From contig OZ038462.1 in the NCBI GenBank assembly GCA_964036295.1, forward strand, positions 32,632,355 to 32,696,354: a stretch of DNA of 64,000 nt, read 5' to 3'. A program made the position numbers and the translations under genes. This DNA is from Plumapathes pennacea (Eukaryota; Cnidaria; Anthozoa; Antipatharia; Myriopathidae). The notes beneath the pieces were generated by a model. That model was not told where the DNA came from. It searched no databases and saw nothing but the letters and a program-made list of their open reading frames with translations. Position 1 is the first letter of the stretch, and each line of letters begins with the position of its first letter. Of the stretch, positions 1 through 11,674 are shown in pieces.

Positions 1-455
1 TTTTTCCTGCAATGGTGGTAACTTGTGTTCCTACAAAAAATATTTCTTTAGATTAAGAAGCTTCTTCATAGTCTTTTTTAGTAGTAGTAGTTTATTTGAT
101 TTTTTCACATCTACGTGATTTAGAATTATAAAAACACAAAGTTATAACCCAGTTTATGTGACGAAAAAGCCCGAGCTGGAAGCTCAGCTTATAGTGTGCA
201 GTTTTGCTGTTGGGAACAAGAATTTTAAGCAGCCAAGAATTTCAAGTTGACAGTGTGCAACCAATGCCTGTGAGAATCTCCGCTACTTGATCATGGGTTT
301 TGGTGCTGATTGTTGGCTAAGCCTTAGGCTTGTTTCCTGTTCGATACGGTTTCTTCCCCGTCGAGTGTGACCGCAGTTATAGTAAGGGAGCCTGAGAAAG
401 CCATGGCTTTGAATTTTGTCATACATTGACCGCTCGTCTAACATTTCTCCCGCAG

Positions 456-635
456 AAGAGTCGTGTGTTGTTCGTTCATCGGAGAGAGAAGAATGCTCTT
501 CATTAAAAGCTCCCTTTGTAACTCCGGAGGAATGTAAGAATGCTGGTTGTTGCTACGACGACATGTTTATGAGTGAACCGTCTGTGAAGTACTACGAACC
601 AAAGGGACGAGTGTGGTGTTTTAAGACACCAGGAG
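456..635 (+). CDS. Trefoil (P-type) domain exon, copy 1
   Basis: This 180-bp exon encodes one trefoil domain. Six cysteines sit in the family order: one in ESC, one in REEC, one in PEEC, the GCC pair and the final WCF. Trefoil domains are secreted, disulfide-locked modules found in mucus-associated and multidomain extracellular proteins. The acceptor is ttctcccgcag and the donor is ggag/gtaatg, so the exon is phase 1-1 and can be inserted or lost without changing frame. It lies upstream of linker, lectin and CAP exons that are also phase 1-1, so it is probably a module of the same gene. No signal-peptide exon is visible; the true start probably lies left of the window. A near-identical copy lies at 5364-5543. 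Confidence 0.72.
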
Positions 636-698
636 GTAATGTGACAGACAGTCATACTCATGCAGAAGTAATCTAATATGTTTTGTTCAGTTATATAA

Positions 699-879
699 AC
701 AATAAACTACTTTTGGCGAGGAAATATGCACGGATAATTGTCCGAGGATATTATCTGTTCCAAGAAGCAAACAGTTGCCCGAGAGCGAAGCTCGAGGGCA
801 ACTGTGAGCTTCGAGGAATAGATAATGTCCAAGGACAATTATCCGTGCATATTTCCGAAGCCAAAAGTAGTTTATTGTC
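699..879. repeat. Foldback (MITE-like) element
   Basis: A left arm starting acaataaactacttttggc is answered by its reverse complement near 860-878, and complementarity continues toward a GC-rich centre at 775-805. There is no coding capacity. It lies in the intron after trefoil exon 1. The rest of 636-1805 has a short perfect palindrome at about 1090-1113 (tccgctcgcgagcgga) and another foldback at 1397-1542, but no gene. Confidence 0.7.
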
Positions 880-1396
880 TTTATTATCCTTCAAATATTT
901 CCTCTCGCAGCGCAAATAACGGTGCGGAAACTGAAGCATTTTAGTGCTTTCTGGAGCTGCTTTTTCGACCAATAAATTGATGTCCTCCTCAGTGGTCATC
1001 TTGTAATGATTTTTGTGACTAAATAAATAGAACTGTATTCGGATATTGTCAATAAACAGCGTTAGTTCGCCAGGCGGGGGTTATTCGCTGATAACGTCCG
1101 CTCGCGAGCGGACGTTATTCGGTCACGTGTCACGATTCTACCAATTACGCGCGGGAGGAAATATTTGATGGGTCATAAACGTATATATATCAGTTGCACG
1201 TGACGTACTAAAACATCCACACCTTACTACTGTATAACAAACTAGTAATAACACTCTTTATAAAATAACTATGATACTACGCGCGCCCTGATTGGCTAAA
1301 TAACCTTGTTAGAGGAGAGTATATTACACGCTGACGCGATACGAAATGTTTTTTGCTTGGCTAATTATTTTATAAAAGAAATATATAACCGTTTCC

Positions 1397-1542
1397 CGTG
1401 TAATATAGCCTCATCTAAGCACTTAGGAAGTTGGGACAACACTCGAGTAGCGCCGGAAACCACTCGGCGGCCTCGTGGTTTCCTTACGCTACTCTCGTGT
1501 TCTCCCAACTTCCCGCGTGTTTAGATGAGGCTATATTACACG
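1397..1542. repeat. Foldback element with gtgtaatatagcctcat arms
   Basis: The left arm gtgtaatatagcctcat and the right arm atgaggctatattacac are reverse complements, and pairing continues inward through the ttgggacaacactcg / cgtgttctcccaa region with mismatches. A half copy of the same family lies at about 39810-39895, and a related element at 55627-55801 shares the cgtgttctcccaac core. It is non-coding. Confidence 0.7.
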
Positions 1543-1805
1543 GTGACGCGTTATATATTTCTTAAGTATAGTTGGCTACAGGTTTACCTAGAATAACAAC
1601 AAGTCAAAAAATAAATAAGGTATAAACTCAGCATGGCTCGAATCTTCATCACTATATTTTCTTACACTTGACATCTCTCGGATATTCATATTGTGTCCTC
1701 AAGCACTGTGTATATAGCCACTGTGTATAAAGTAACAAACACAAGCTTCGCAGCTTTGATAGTGCATAGTGTAAAGTTTTGTTGAAACAGTCGCAAAATT
1801 TCCAG

Positions 1806-2290
1806 GATCCCAGCCCAGGCCTACAACGACACCAGTGGCTGGGCCTCCAGTCCCCACCCCAGCGCCACCTGTTCCCGAAGGTAAAATGGTATAAACTTTC
1901 CGATCATTGCATACACTTAACTACCCTTTCATGTACATCTCAGTTCCTTTAACCTCATCTCAAGGTATAAAAGTGCAGTGTAAGGAAGATTCAAGTTACA
2001 CCTTGTTGACCGTCAGTTTCACCTGGCCAGCCATCAAAGAGTTGTGCAAACAATATAGCGCAAATTTTGTTTCCATAGAAACTAATAATTAGTAGCTGTA
2101 TGTGAAAAGTTTGATCTAATTTGTGCTTGCAACGATGAATGGCACATGGACTGAAGAACGAAGCTAGAGCATAGGGATGGGTGAACGGGAATCAGTTTGT
2201 CAGACAAAGTTCGGAACGCAGTGATGGCTAGAGACAGTCCACCAGAACAAAAGGAAGCTTCAACGTGAAAAATGGATTTATCAGTGTAAG
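1806..2290 (+). pseudogene. Dead linker plus C-type lectin exon pair, copy A
   Basis: The linker exon (1806-1880) is intact: a Pro/Thr-rich spacer of about 25 residues with a tttccag acceptor and gaag/gtaaaa donor. The lectin exon after it (from 1965) aligns with the intact copy at 2644-3024 but reads into a TAG stop at 2090 and then accumulates deletions. Its remnants end near 2290. The copy therefore cannot supply a lectin fold. The linker could still be spliced, because linker exons are phase 1-1. Confidence 0.65.
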
Positions 2291-2461
2291 AAGCACTTCC
2301 CGGATGATCATTTGTGTCTTCAAGAGCATACACATAGAGCTACGCATATAAAGCAATACACAATTTTCTTTCATCTCTTTAATTTGATCTTTCGATAGCT
2401 TATATTGTAGCGTTTTAAAATACAACACCAATAGATAATGTTGAAATTACAAAATTTCTAG

Positions 2462-3024
2462 GATCCCGACCCAGTCTTCCAACGGCACCAGCCCCCGCCC
2501 CAGCCCCAGCACCTAACCCTCCAGGCCCTGTACCAGCTCCTGGTCCCGAAGGTAAAATATGTCTCACCATCAACGTACACTTTACGGCTATCATTTCATG
2601 CATCTCTTATCACACATTTCAATTTCTTTCACCTCATCTCAAGGTGCGCAATACAAGGGAGATTCAAGTTACGCTTTGTTTATGGCCGGATCCACCTGGC
2701 CAGTCAGCAAAGAGTCGTGCAAACAAAATGGCGCAAACTTAGTTTCCATGGAAACTGAAGATGAGTGGCGGTATGTCAAAAGTTTGATCCAGTTTGTATC
2801 AAATGCTTACAACGATGAATGGCACATTGGACTGGAGAACATAGCTGGAACATGGAGATGGGCGAACGGGAGTCCTTTGAGCATCAATCACTGGCAGCCT
2901 GGTCAGCCGTCAGACAAAGGTCGAAACGCAGTGATGGCAAGAAACAATCCACCTGGATCAAAAGGAAGCTTCAGTGTCGTACCCGAGGACGTGAAAAAGG
3001 GATTTATTTGTGAGAAGCCAAAAG
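2462..3024 (+). CDS. Pro-rich linker plus C-type lectin-like domain (intact copy B)
   Basis: Linker exon 2462-2551 encodes about 30 residues of Pro/Ala. Exon 2644-3024 encodes a 127-residue C-type lectin-like domain with the usual landmarks: an N-terminal SCKQNGANLVSMET stretch, WHIGLEN, WRWANGSPLSINHW, a QPGQPSD segment where the sugar/calcium loop lies, and a C-terminal GFICEK. The outer Cys pair (SCKQ, FICE) is kept, but both inner Cys positions (the one just after the loop and the one before FICE) are replaced. The canonical EPN/QPD calcium triad reads QPS. Sugar binding through the usual calcium site is therefore doubtful. Both exons are phase 1-1 and lie between dead copies A and C. Confidence 0.72.
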
Positions 3025-3275
3025 GTAGGAATCACCACAATAACTGTGTATATAAATGAATGCATTTGTGTGATATTTTACCAGAGAGAACTGAGGATGG
3101 CTGGAATCTTCCTCACTATTTTTTACATTTGGCATCCCCCGGATGACCATATTATGTCTTCAAGCACTATGTGTAGAGCCACTGCACATAGAGCAACACG
3201 CAAAAGCTTCTCACTTCTCACTTAAAAAATAGCGCATACTGTAACGTTTTGCTGAAACAGTTGCAAAATTTCCAG

Positions 3276-3695
3276 GATCCCAACCCAGGCCTACAACAAC
3301 ACCAGTGGCTGGGCCTTCAGCCCCCGTCCCAACTCGACCTGTTCCCGAAGGTAAATTGTCTAATCATTACGTACACTTAACTCTCCTTTCATGAATCTCT
3401 TGTCACACGTCTCAGCTCCTTTAACCTCATCTCAAGGTTATAAAAGTGCAATATAAGGGAGATTCAAGTAACACTTTGTTTACCGCCGGATTCGCCTGGC
3501 CAGTCAGCAAAGAGTCGCGCAAACAATATGGCACAAACATAGTTTCCATGAAAACTAATAACGAGTAGTTGTATATCAAAAAGCTTGATTCAATTTGTGC
3601 TTACAACGATGAATGGCACATGGACTGAAGAATGGCTAGAAACAGTCCACCAGGAGCAAAAGGAAGCTTCGACGTGAAAAATGGATGTATTTGTA
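3276..3695 (+). pseudogene. Dead linker plus C-type lectin exon pair, copy C
   Basis: Linker exon 3276-3350 is open and close to linker A. The lectin exon beginning at 3437 meets a TAA within a few codons and further stops and deletions later, although stretches still match copy B (for example the region encoding YNDEWHM). It is the third linker-lectin unit of a tandem array with a period of roughly 0.8 kb. Confidence 0.62.
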
Positions 3696-3867
3696 AGAAA
3701 CATCTCCCGGATGATCATTTGTGTCTTCAACTAATACATATGTACAGCTACTGCATATATAGCAATACGCAGACTTTTTTCAGATACTTAATTTGATCTT
3801 TTGATAGCTTATATTGTAGCATTTTAAAATACAACACAGATGAATGTTGAAATTGCAAAACTTCCAG

Positions 3868-4717
3868 GATCCCGACCCGGTCTTCCAACGACACCAGTGG
3901 CTCCTGCCCCAGGCTCTACTTCAGTTCCTGACGGCAATTGCGGGCAAGGGCTCAGTGAGTGACTTTACTTACGTCATTATATATAGTGCAGCGCGATGTG
4001 AACCTGAATATTTGTACTGTTACTGTAGAATATCCACGCGCCTTTTGCCTGTATACTGTTTTCTGTGTCAATAGAATATTGCGTTACGTTTCAAACACCA
4101 GACCGGCCATTATACTGTAGTTATGCAGCTGAAAAGCGTTTATTTTTTATTGCGAATCTAGTTTAGTGACGATTGTTGATGTATAATGTTGAATTGTCCA
4201 CTAATTATAACACTGCTTTCGTTATTTTTTCAAGCCTGCGGTCCTGACTGCCAGCAGCTTTGCGTGAAAATGCATAATTATTATCGCAGTCTGCATGGCT
4301 CTCCTCCAATGAAGTGTGACCCCGAACTTGCCAAGTCCGCGCAGGCCTGGACCGATGAACAGGCACGACAGAGAAACATGCATCATTCTGAATGGACGGA
4401 CAAATTTACGGAGAGCATCTCTTGGAAAGGTTGGGGCTGGGAGGGCATGGAAAAGATGGAGGGTGCCATTCCGGGTGCGACCAGGAGCTGGTACTCAGAA
4501 ATAAAAGACAACTACGACTACAACACTGGTCAAGGCAGCTCGGTGGTGGGACACTTCCAGGCGGTTGTGTGGAAAGACGAGGAGCGCATCGGTTGTGGTC
4601 TCAACATTAGTCCTGACGACGGTACTTACGTCACAGCACACTACGCTCCTGCCATGCATGCCCACGTCAAGGAGGAATTTGACAAACTGGTCCCTACAAT
4701 GGTTTTACCGAGAAAAG
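3868..4717 (+). CDS. Pro-rich linker plus CAP (SCP/PR-1) domain
   Basis: Linker exon 3868-3954 and CAP exon 4235-4717 join in phase 1 (ctca/gtgagt to caag/cc). The CAP exon encodes 161 residues: a Cys-bearing entry (CGPDCQQLC), the helix HNYYRSLHG, the CAP signature GHFQAVVWKDEERIGCG, and the YVTAHYAP strand. CAP proteins are secreted; the closest fold class here is GAPR-1/PR-1, including SCP domains of cnidarian mucus and matrix proteins. No enzymatic reaction is established for the family. The exon ends in phase 1, matching the trefoil exon downstream, so trefoil, lectin, CAP and trefoil may form one protein. The exon-level call is strong; the whole-gene assembly is inference. Confidence 0.8.
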
Positions 4718-5363
4718 GTAATGCAGCCATAGTCCCTATTGTAACTACTATAAGGACCTCATAAAGTGAAAATGTGAAGATCCGTGAGTAGCCTGCATAA
4801 TTACTTATAAGCAACTGGTTAAAACTTTTAATTGTTTGCACTAGCAAACCCGGTGCTCAACGTTAAACACATAATATTTATCTTGGACACAATGAAAAGT
4901 TTAATTTAGTTTACATTCAATTAAAATTATAGTTTCATTGGCCGGCTTGATTTTTAATTATACGATAAGGATGCTCTCAAGCAGGTGGATGTGATATGTC
5001 TCACGGAAAGCACATTTAATTTTGAGACAACAGAGTCGCCTTTCTCCTGAAATTGGGGTTTGTGTTCACACGAAAACTATATCCCTTTGAAATTTGTGAA
5101 GCTTTTTCATATAGTTTCGTTGTTGGGAACAAGAATTTTATGCAGCCGGCAATTTCAAACTGTCAGCGTGCAATCGGTAAGAATCACCACTCTTTGATCA
5201 CACGAGTTTTGTGCCGATTGTTTGCAAAACCTCAGGCTTGTTTCCTGTTTGATACGCGGTTCCGTCCCCGCGTCGAGTGCGACCGCAGTTATAGTAAGGG
5301 AGCCTGAGAAAATGCTTTGATTTTTGTCATACATTGACCGCTCGTCTAACATTTCTCCCGCAG

Positions 5364-5543
5364 AAGAGTCGTGTGTTGTTCGTTCATCGGAAAGAGAAGA
5401 ATGCTCTTCATTAAAAGCTCCCTTTGTAACTCCGGAGCAATGTAAGAATGCTGGTTGTTGCTACGATGACATGTTTATGAGTGAACCGTCTGTGAAGTAC
5501 TACGAGCCAAAGGGACGAGTGTGGTGTTTTAAGACACCAGGAG
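5364..5543 (+). CDS. Trefoil (P-type) domain exon, copy 2
   Basis: This 180-bp exon is nearly identical to 456-635, including all six cysteines, the acceptor and the gtaatg donor. Similarity extends upstream over about 300 bp of non-coding sequence (about 5060-5363 against 160-455) and stops shortly downstream near 5578. It is therefore a segmental duplicate, not merely a second domain of the same ancient gene. Its phase 1-1 boundaries fit the CAP exon before it, so it may be the C-terminal domain of that gene or the start of another copy. Confidence 0.7.
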
Positions 5544-6168
5544 GTAATGTGACAGACAGTCATACTCATGCAGAAGTTTTCTTGCTATATCTCGTCAACG
5601 GCTCAAGAAAAATAAGGCAAATGTATTGCCAAATGTCGTCGTAGTCCCAGGAAGGTTTCCTGAAAGTTTGAAGAGTTAAAAAAAAAGTCAAATTGGCTAT
5701 TTTGGACAAAAAGCATGGGCTATAGCCTTACTTTTTTTTTTTTTTTTTTTTCGAAAAGCGGCCATTTTTGGCCCGATGGTAAAATATAACTGAGTGTATT
5801 TGTTTGTTATTTTACCAGCGGGAACAGATATCTAATATACACTATGCAAAAGCTAACTGAATTTCAACAATTTTCTCTGCTAGACAATATTATTAAGTGT
5901 ACGATCACCTGGGCAAAACTATACTGACACATACTTGTATCATTTGGGCATGTTGAATTACAACCCTCTAAGTCTTTTTGTAGTAGGAGAAAAGCTTATT
6001 ACCCCCATCGCTCACTATAGATTCTTTTTCCAACGTGTTTCTCTTTCTCTTGCTTTTGATTTGGTTTTGAAAGTGGTAATTATTGTGATTTTGTTGACGC
6101 CGCGGTTTCTGTTCAGTAGTTGGAGATTACGATGTCAGTGTTTGCCTTCTACTTTTTTTTTTTTTCAG

Positions 6169-6292
6169 GATAATCCATTACGTTTCAAGTTCCGTACTCA
6201 ACCTCACTGCGAAAAGGAATACTTAATCTTAACGCGCTGATTTACTGCAATCACAAAAAAAGACTGTAAAAGACTGTCCTCTAGAAAATAAA
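6169..6292 (+). other. Candidate 3' terminal exon with poly(A) signal
   Basis: A strong polypyrimidine tract and cag acceptor end at 6168, and AATAAA lies at 6287-6292. If it is joined to the phase-1 donor of the trefoil exon at 5543, the first complete codons are Gly then TAA, which would close the trefoil/CAP protein. The long T run at about 5730-5751 and the rest of 5580-6160 hold nothing else that I can identify. Confidence 0.3.
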
Positions 6293-6309
6293 TACCTTAC
6301 ACTAAACGG

Positions 6310-7745
6310 CTTTCATCTTGCTCGGAAGTAAGAACTTAAGGATTGGTCCAATGTATTTGCCGAGGATCGGTTTCGCAACGCCAATTTATAATTCCGATCC
6401 GTCCGCGCTCTGGGGCCAATATGCAAGGGACTGCTGATGAATCATGCGGTTTGAGGCCTCGATCCTATGATTTGCTAACTGGGGCTTCTCCTCTGTCACG
6501 CTGACAACTGCGTACTGATTCTTTTCTTTCCCTCTCTCTGGATATTTGATAATGTAATGATATTGTATTTTACTATAGCTAATGAATGAAAATATATATT
6601 GTATTATTTGCTCAATTACTTTCATGAAAAGAACCATGGTTGAATATATCAGTAAAGTTTTATTCATTCATTTATTCATTCTCTCTCTCTCTTTTGGCAA
6701 TTCTCCCGAAACGCCAACCTGGCATATTTTTTTCGATAACCCAAGTAACACAAACGTTTGGTCAAGCTCGGTTAGTAAAAAGGCACATGCTATCACAGAT
6801 ACATTCATCCGGCCTGGCGTGTGAGAACCATCTAGAATATAGAAGCCCCTGGTGTCAGTCGTGCAAAAGGCAAAAGGTTTTACTAGCTGGTGACAGTTGC
6901 ATCTGGCCTGTCATAACCCCGGACGCTAAACGAGAAGCACGGGTGCATGCAAACCCGACGACACTCAAGAAAAACACACCCCGTGAAGTGTTAGACTTTA
7001 TAGCTTTGAAATTTGCAGCAAAACGTACATGCGCATTACTTGATAAGTATTTACATTTATGAACGTCGACCCCATGATGTGTCTTTTATATCTGACCCAG
7101 TGACAGCCACGTCACTCACCGCTTCACCAGCCGGCTCAAGGTGGTCATCGGTATTCTACAGCTTCGCGTGTCCAGAAGCGCACAGTTTTATTCAGTACTA
7201 GTGAAGATACACGAGGCGTGATGATTAAACACTGACCATTTGTGACTCTAGTTGGTTCTTCACGCCCCGGATATTCACGTGACCAACGTTCCATAATTTC
7301 GCTACCGCCACATCTAGAATCAGTAACAGTGTTAACGTGGAGACATATGTTAAATATTTTGCGTGCATCATAACTAAGTGTTGTGGAATAATTAGGTATA
7401 TCTTGATAAGGTTTAGTATTTGTACATTACAGAAATAACTCGTAGTGAGAAATTTTCATGATAATATTTAATGTTCGTGCTTTTGACTGGCAAATCAAAT
7501 TCACGGCGCTGCTGGCCCAAATTGTCAGAACTGATAATAATCAATAATTTAAATGATAGAAAGCCTTTGTGGCGGCCCACCCGCTGTTGCTGGAAAGCGC
7601 CATTGGTCGTTATAGCGTTCAACACGCTATATAGACGGGAGGGAAGAACTCGTGCTTTCTCGTTGATTATTTGATTTCTGTGAGAACACGTACATCGTTC
7701 TCGCGTATTTTCAAACTACTCGTAGCACTACACACCTCAACTGAA
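6310..7745. other. Intergenic, no gene seen
   Basis: Short overlapping open frames only, none with a recognisable motif. A CT/TCAT-rich stretch at about 6660-6695 is simple sequence. The stretch ends at the first coding exon of the carbonic-anhydrase-related gene. Confidence 0.5.
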
Positions 7746-10700
7746 ATGTCGCTAAGCACATGGAGTTATTCAGAAAGCGGCTTCGGTAAATATTTTATTT
7801 CTTCCTTTGCCTCTTTCATATTTTATTTGCCCATCTTGTTAAGAAGTGTTTGCCTTAGCTATGCAACTGTTCGCTTTTTCGTATCACTATAATCAGTTTA
7901 AGATGTCACGACTGTATAACTAGAATAACAAGTCAATACCCGCAATTGTACTTCATCCCGACATATTACTTGTCTTGTCTGTGGTGTTTCCTTGGAAGTT
8001 CGACTTGTAGAAAATGCTTTGGCTCGTACGTTGACCGTCGTCACCTAAGGAGTCAGTGTGTTTTGCAGGCGATGAAGTTTTGGAGGCTTCTGGAACTATG
8101 AACATCAACGATTACTTGCAATATATTTTATGAGATTATCTATGTTTCGATTCATCCGCCATTATGATAATTTTTCCAATGCCTATTGTCAATTCAATCA
8201 AACACGTTCGCAGGTTAAATATAAATAGTCATTTGTAGGGAAAAAATATTCATAAGACAGTGTAGTATGAAGCTGATTGATGAATGGTGACATTTTTGGC
8301 AGCATGCAGAAATGTAAATTTTGTTGGGCAACTCTTGCTGGTAGGTCCTAGCCGTTGGAAGGAAAGATATACGGCAGCTAAAGGCAAATACCAGTCTCCT
8401 GTAAATGTTGAAACAAAGGATGTAGAATTGGACGAACACCTTGGATCACTCAGCGTGTTTTATAATGAAGCTTGTAACAGCACACTGACAAACGATGGAC
8501 GAACTCTGCAGGTCACTCTTACTGACCAACATCAAGGTACGTCTGCATGGCATAACCCAAATGATCACAAGAAACAGTAAAGTGCATAGTACATACGTAC
8601 TTCAGAACTTAGTACTTGTTCGTTCCGCATTGTTGAAAACTGCAGAGATGAGAGACTCCAGGTCCAAGTATTCTAGGCTAGCCGCATTCACAAAGAATGT
8701 TTTGGCAGTTGTATTAACACTTTTGTGATCAACGTCAATTTTTCCTACAGTTTCTCACCAGAGATATATATAGAGGATATTACACGGCGGCGCGAAGATA
8801 TAAATTTTATTTTCGAGTGGTAAAAACAATATTTTACGAACGAGCGCTTCGCGAGTGAGTAAAATATTGTTTTTACCACGAGAAAATAAAATCCATATCT
8901 TCAAGCCGCCGTGTAATTTTCTTTTTATCATATTAGACACGAGTGTTTTACGAGAAATTGCACAAACAACCGTGCAAAAGCGGGAAATGATGCCAACGAT
9001 ATCCTCACTAGTGAGGATATTGAAAATACGCCACTCGGGTCCCGGATGTAGTTTCTTATGGATTTTACGCACGGTATATTGTCCTGTAAAACACTCGTGT
9101 CTATATAATAATACACAGTATGGAGAACTTGGCTTTTGGAATGAACTTGCGCAGATGAATGTTGATTGAACTATCAATTCTCATTACGTCACTCATACAA
9201 TATCTTCTTAAAAGGCTGGGAGAAACTGCAGTTTGATCTTGAGATTAAAAGGGTTAAATGGAGGTATAATAATGTCACGTGGTCCGGTCGCGGGTCAGTT
9301 GGACCATTTCTCAGTTATATCTGCGGTGCACTTTAGTGACATCAGTCGTGTTCATTGAAATTCAACTAACTGAGATGCACTGTTCAGTGATTTCAGGCGG
9401 GCCGCTGTCCCACCAGTACAGGCTTGCCATCATACGCTTCCATTGGGGAACAGACAGTCACTCGGGCTCGGAACATCTCATCAACGGCAGCCCTTTCCCT
9501 TTGGAGGTACGCCATGTGAAATTGTAAGAATTTATGAAAACGTGAAACAGAGTTGATGCTATAACGTGCATTACATTATACATTACAGTGGATTCCCCGC
9601 CTTACGGTCACCCGTTAATACGGCCACCTAGTCATTACGGCCACTTATTTTCATCCCTCGGAACAAACGCCCAGTCATTTTCTTATCTGAAAACCCCGTT
9701 AACACTGCCAGAATTTTATGTCCCGATGGCGGCCGTACGGGGATCCACATAAAGCTTTTTATTTTTCAGGTCCAGCTAATTCACTGGAATCAGGATTTAT
9801 ACAAAAATATGGGAAAAGCCGTAATCGGGGAAGACGGAATTTGCATTGTCGGGATGCTGTTTCAGGTTTGAGGAGCATTTACGCCGTAGAAACTAATATC
9901 GTTAGTATGCACAGTATAGAAAACAAACACGACCACGGAACAGTCAATAAATGGACTTAAAAAAAGAATCGTTCCTCCGTCGTCTAACTCCCTAGTTCCA
10001 ATTTGTGGCAGAAAACATTTGATTAAAGTTGTTGAAACTTTAATATCAGCAGTCCAATTTAACTTAGATTTGAGTTTCAGGTTGGAGACGAAGAACACAT
10101 GGGATTAAAGCCAATCATCGATTTGATGTCACGAGACAACGTTAACAAGGTAATAAACGGCAAGAACTCCGTGTACGCAGTCTACGAGACCATGACCGGC
10201 AACAGTATGCCGTACTTTGCTTGGAATGGTGTATTCCTTGCAGAAACGTGATAGATTGTCTTTTAGTCTAAACAGTAAACAATTCACATTCGCGCAATAG
10301 GCCACTCTATGCATTATGAAGGAGAAGTCATGGCTGAAAAATCTTTAGGCGTAGAGTGAGCTGAAAGTTTGCTTGCGTCTCTGAAGGGGAGGTGGATGGG
10401 GAAACTTGTGGAAGTTGTCAGTTGGACAGACTTGCGAGAAGTGTGTGTGTGGTTTTAATGCGACGGGCGTATAATAGGGGTCTGGCCGTGAAAACTCCCA
10501 GGGGATTTAATGGCCAATAGGATATAGGCTACAAAAGCAACGAAGTTATACGGTTGGGTGGGAAAGCGGCTTTTATGCGAATGAGTTTAGTCACTCGATC
10601 GTTTGCCTTTCGTATTATTGCCTCTGCACACGTACAGTTGTCGTGTAAATTTAACCAAACGAGATAACTTTCACTGTTCTTTTTTTTTTTTTTTTTTTTT

Positions 10701-11674
10701 TTTTGCTGTATTATCAGGGTTGTTTCTCGTTGGAAGTCAAATCTTCAATTGATTTATCTCATTTCATTCCTGGTAAGCTCTGAGTTGTAGTATGATGTTA
10801 CGTTTAGTTGAATTATTTTTTAGTCGATTTTGTTTTCAACAGTATGTTACAGTATATTTAGTTTCTTCTCTGGAATTGTTGCCAGTCAACATCCTTCAAT
10901 AATATGGAGTAGAAGGACAGGCCATGCACGGACAAAAAAAACTTGTTTGAAACATTTCAATTACAACTGCGAAACTTTCGACTACGCAATAATGGAGGCG
11001 ACATCAACCACCGCAAGAGTGTTCTTGTGTTCTGTTGCTGCCTTGTATTTCTAAACTGCGCGCTATTTGTTCCCAGGTGCGGGCAACTTTTGGACCTACA
11101 GAGGTTCTCTGACTACGCCGCCTCTCACGGAGAATGTTTCGTGGATTATCTTTCAAGAAACGTGGACCTTATCTTCACATCAGGTTTTTTTATATTTCTT
11201 TATCAGTATATATTCACAGTTTCTATTTGCGGCTTCCTTTGCACGAATTGGACTCCGCTGTAGCCGTTAGTAAGTTGTGTTATATGAAGTTCCCATCCTT
11301 GTAACCCTGCTCAGGGACGGGGTGAAGTCTGCAGACTGTTCTCCGTGCAGACTAAGCAAGCGAGGTTATGCAGCCTTGTCTTTTCACCCCTGATCTGTTA
11401 TTCTTACAGCTTCCGAAAGTCAGATGACTAAAATCACAATGTGAAGCCATGTGTAGCGTCTTTCTTATCAAATATATTCACTTAGCAATGATATACTGAA
11501 TGACTTCATGTTTTATTCCAGATGGAAGTTATTCGAAACGTGCAAAACAGTAAGGGAAACGCGATGATCGATAATTCCCGCCCGGTTTGTCCACTGAATG
11601 GCAGAGTCATAAGGGCGTCCTCCATGCTGGAAAACAACAACAGTGCGTTCACAGTAGAAGACAGCTCTATTTGA
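7746..11674 (+). CDS. Carbonic-anhydrase-related protein, CA8-like, eight exons
   Basis: Exons 7746-7785, 8345-8536, 9397-9506, 9770-9865, 10081-10149, 10718-10772, 11077-11183 and 11522-11674 join with GT/AG signals in consistent phase to give 273 residues, an ordinary length for a cytosolic alpha-carbonic anhydrase. Landmarks are [13 protein letters not shown] at the N-terminus, QSPVNV, SGSEH, VQLIHWN, GSLTTPP and a C-terminal [13 protein letters not shown]. The three zinc-ligand positions read Arg91, His93 and His119 where an active enzyme has three His. The proton-shuttle His position is Arg66. The Arg at the first ligand is the hallmark of CA8 (CARP VIII), which lacks CO2 hydration and in vertebrates binds the IP3 receptor. 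There is no signal peptide. Foldbacks at 8779-8917 and 8934-9103 lie in the second intron, and a poly(T) run precedes exon 6. Confidence 0.85.
8779..8917. repeat. Foldback element in intron of the CA8-like gene
   Basis: The arms attacacggcgg...tatt and the complementary ...ccgccgtgtaat flank a taaaatattg / caatatttta inner pair and a GCGAAGCGC-type centre. It is non-coding and related in style to the other palindromic elements of the window. Confidence 0.7.
8934..9103. repeat. Second foldback element, adjacent
   Basis: The arms tagacacgagtgttttac and gtaaaacactcgtgtcta are exact reverse complements. The centre holds the perfect palindrome atatcctcactagtgaggat at about 9000-9020. It abuts the preceding foldback. 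Confidence 0.72.
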
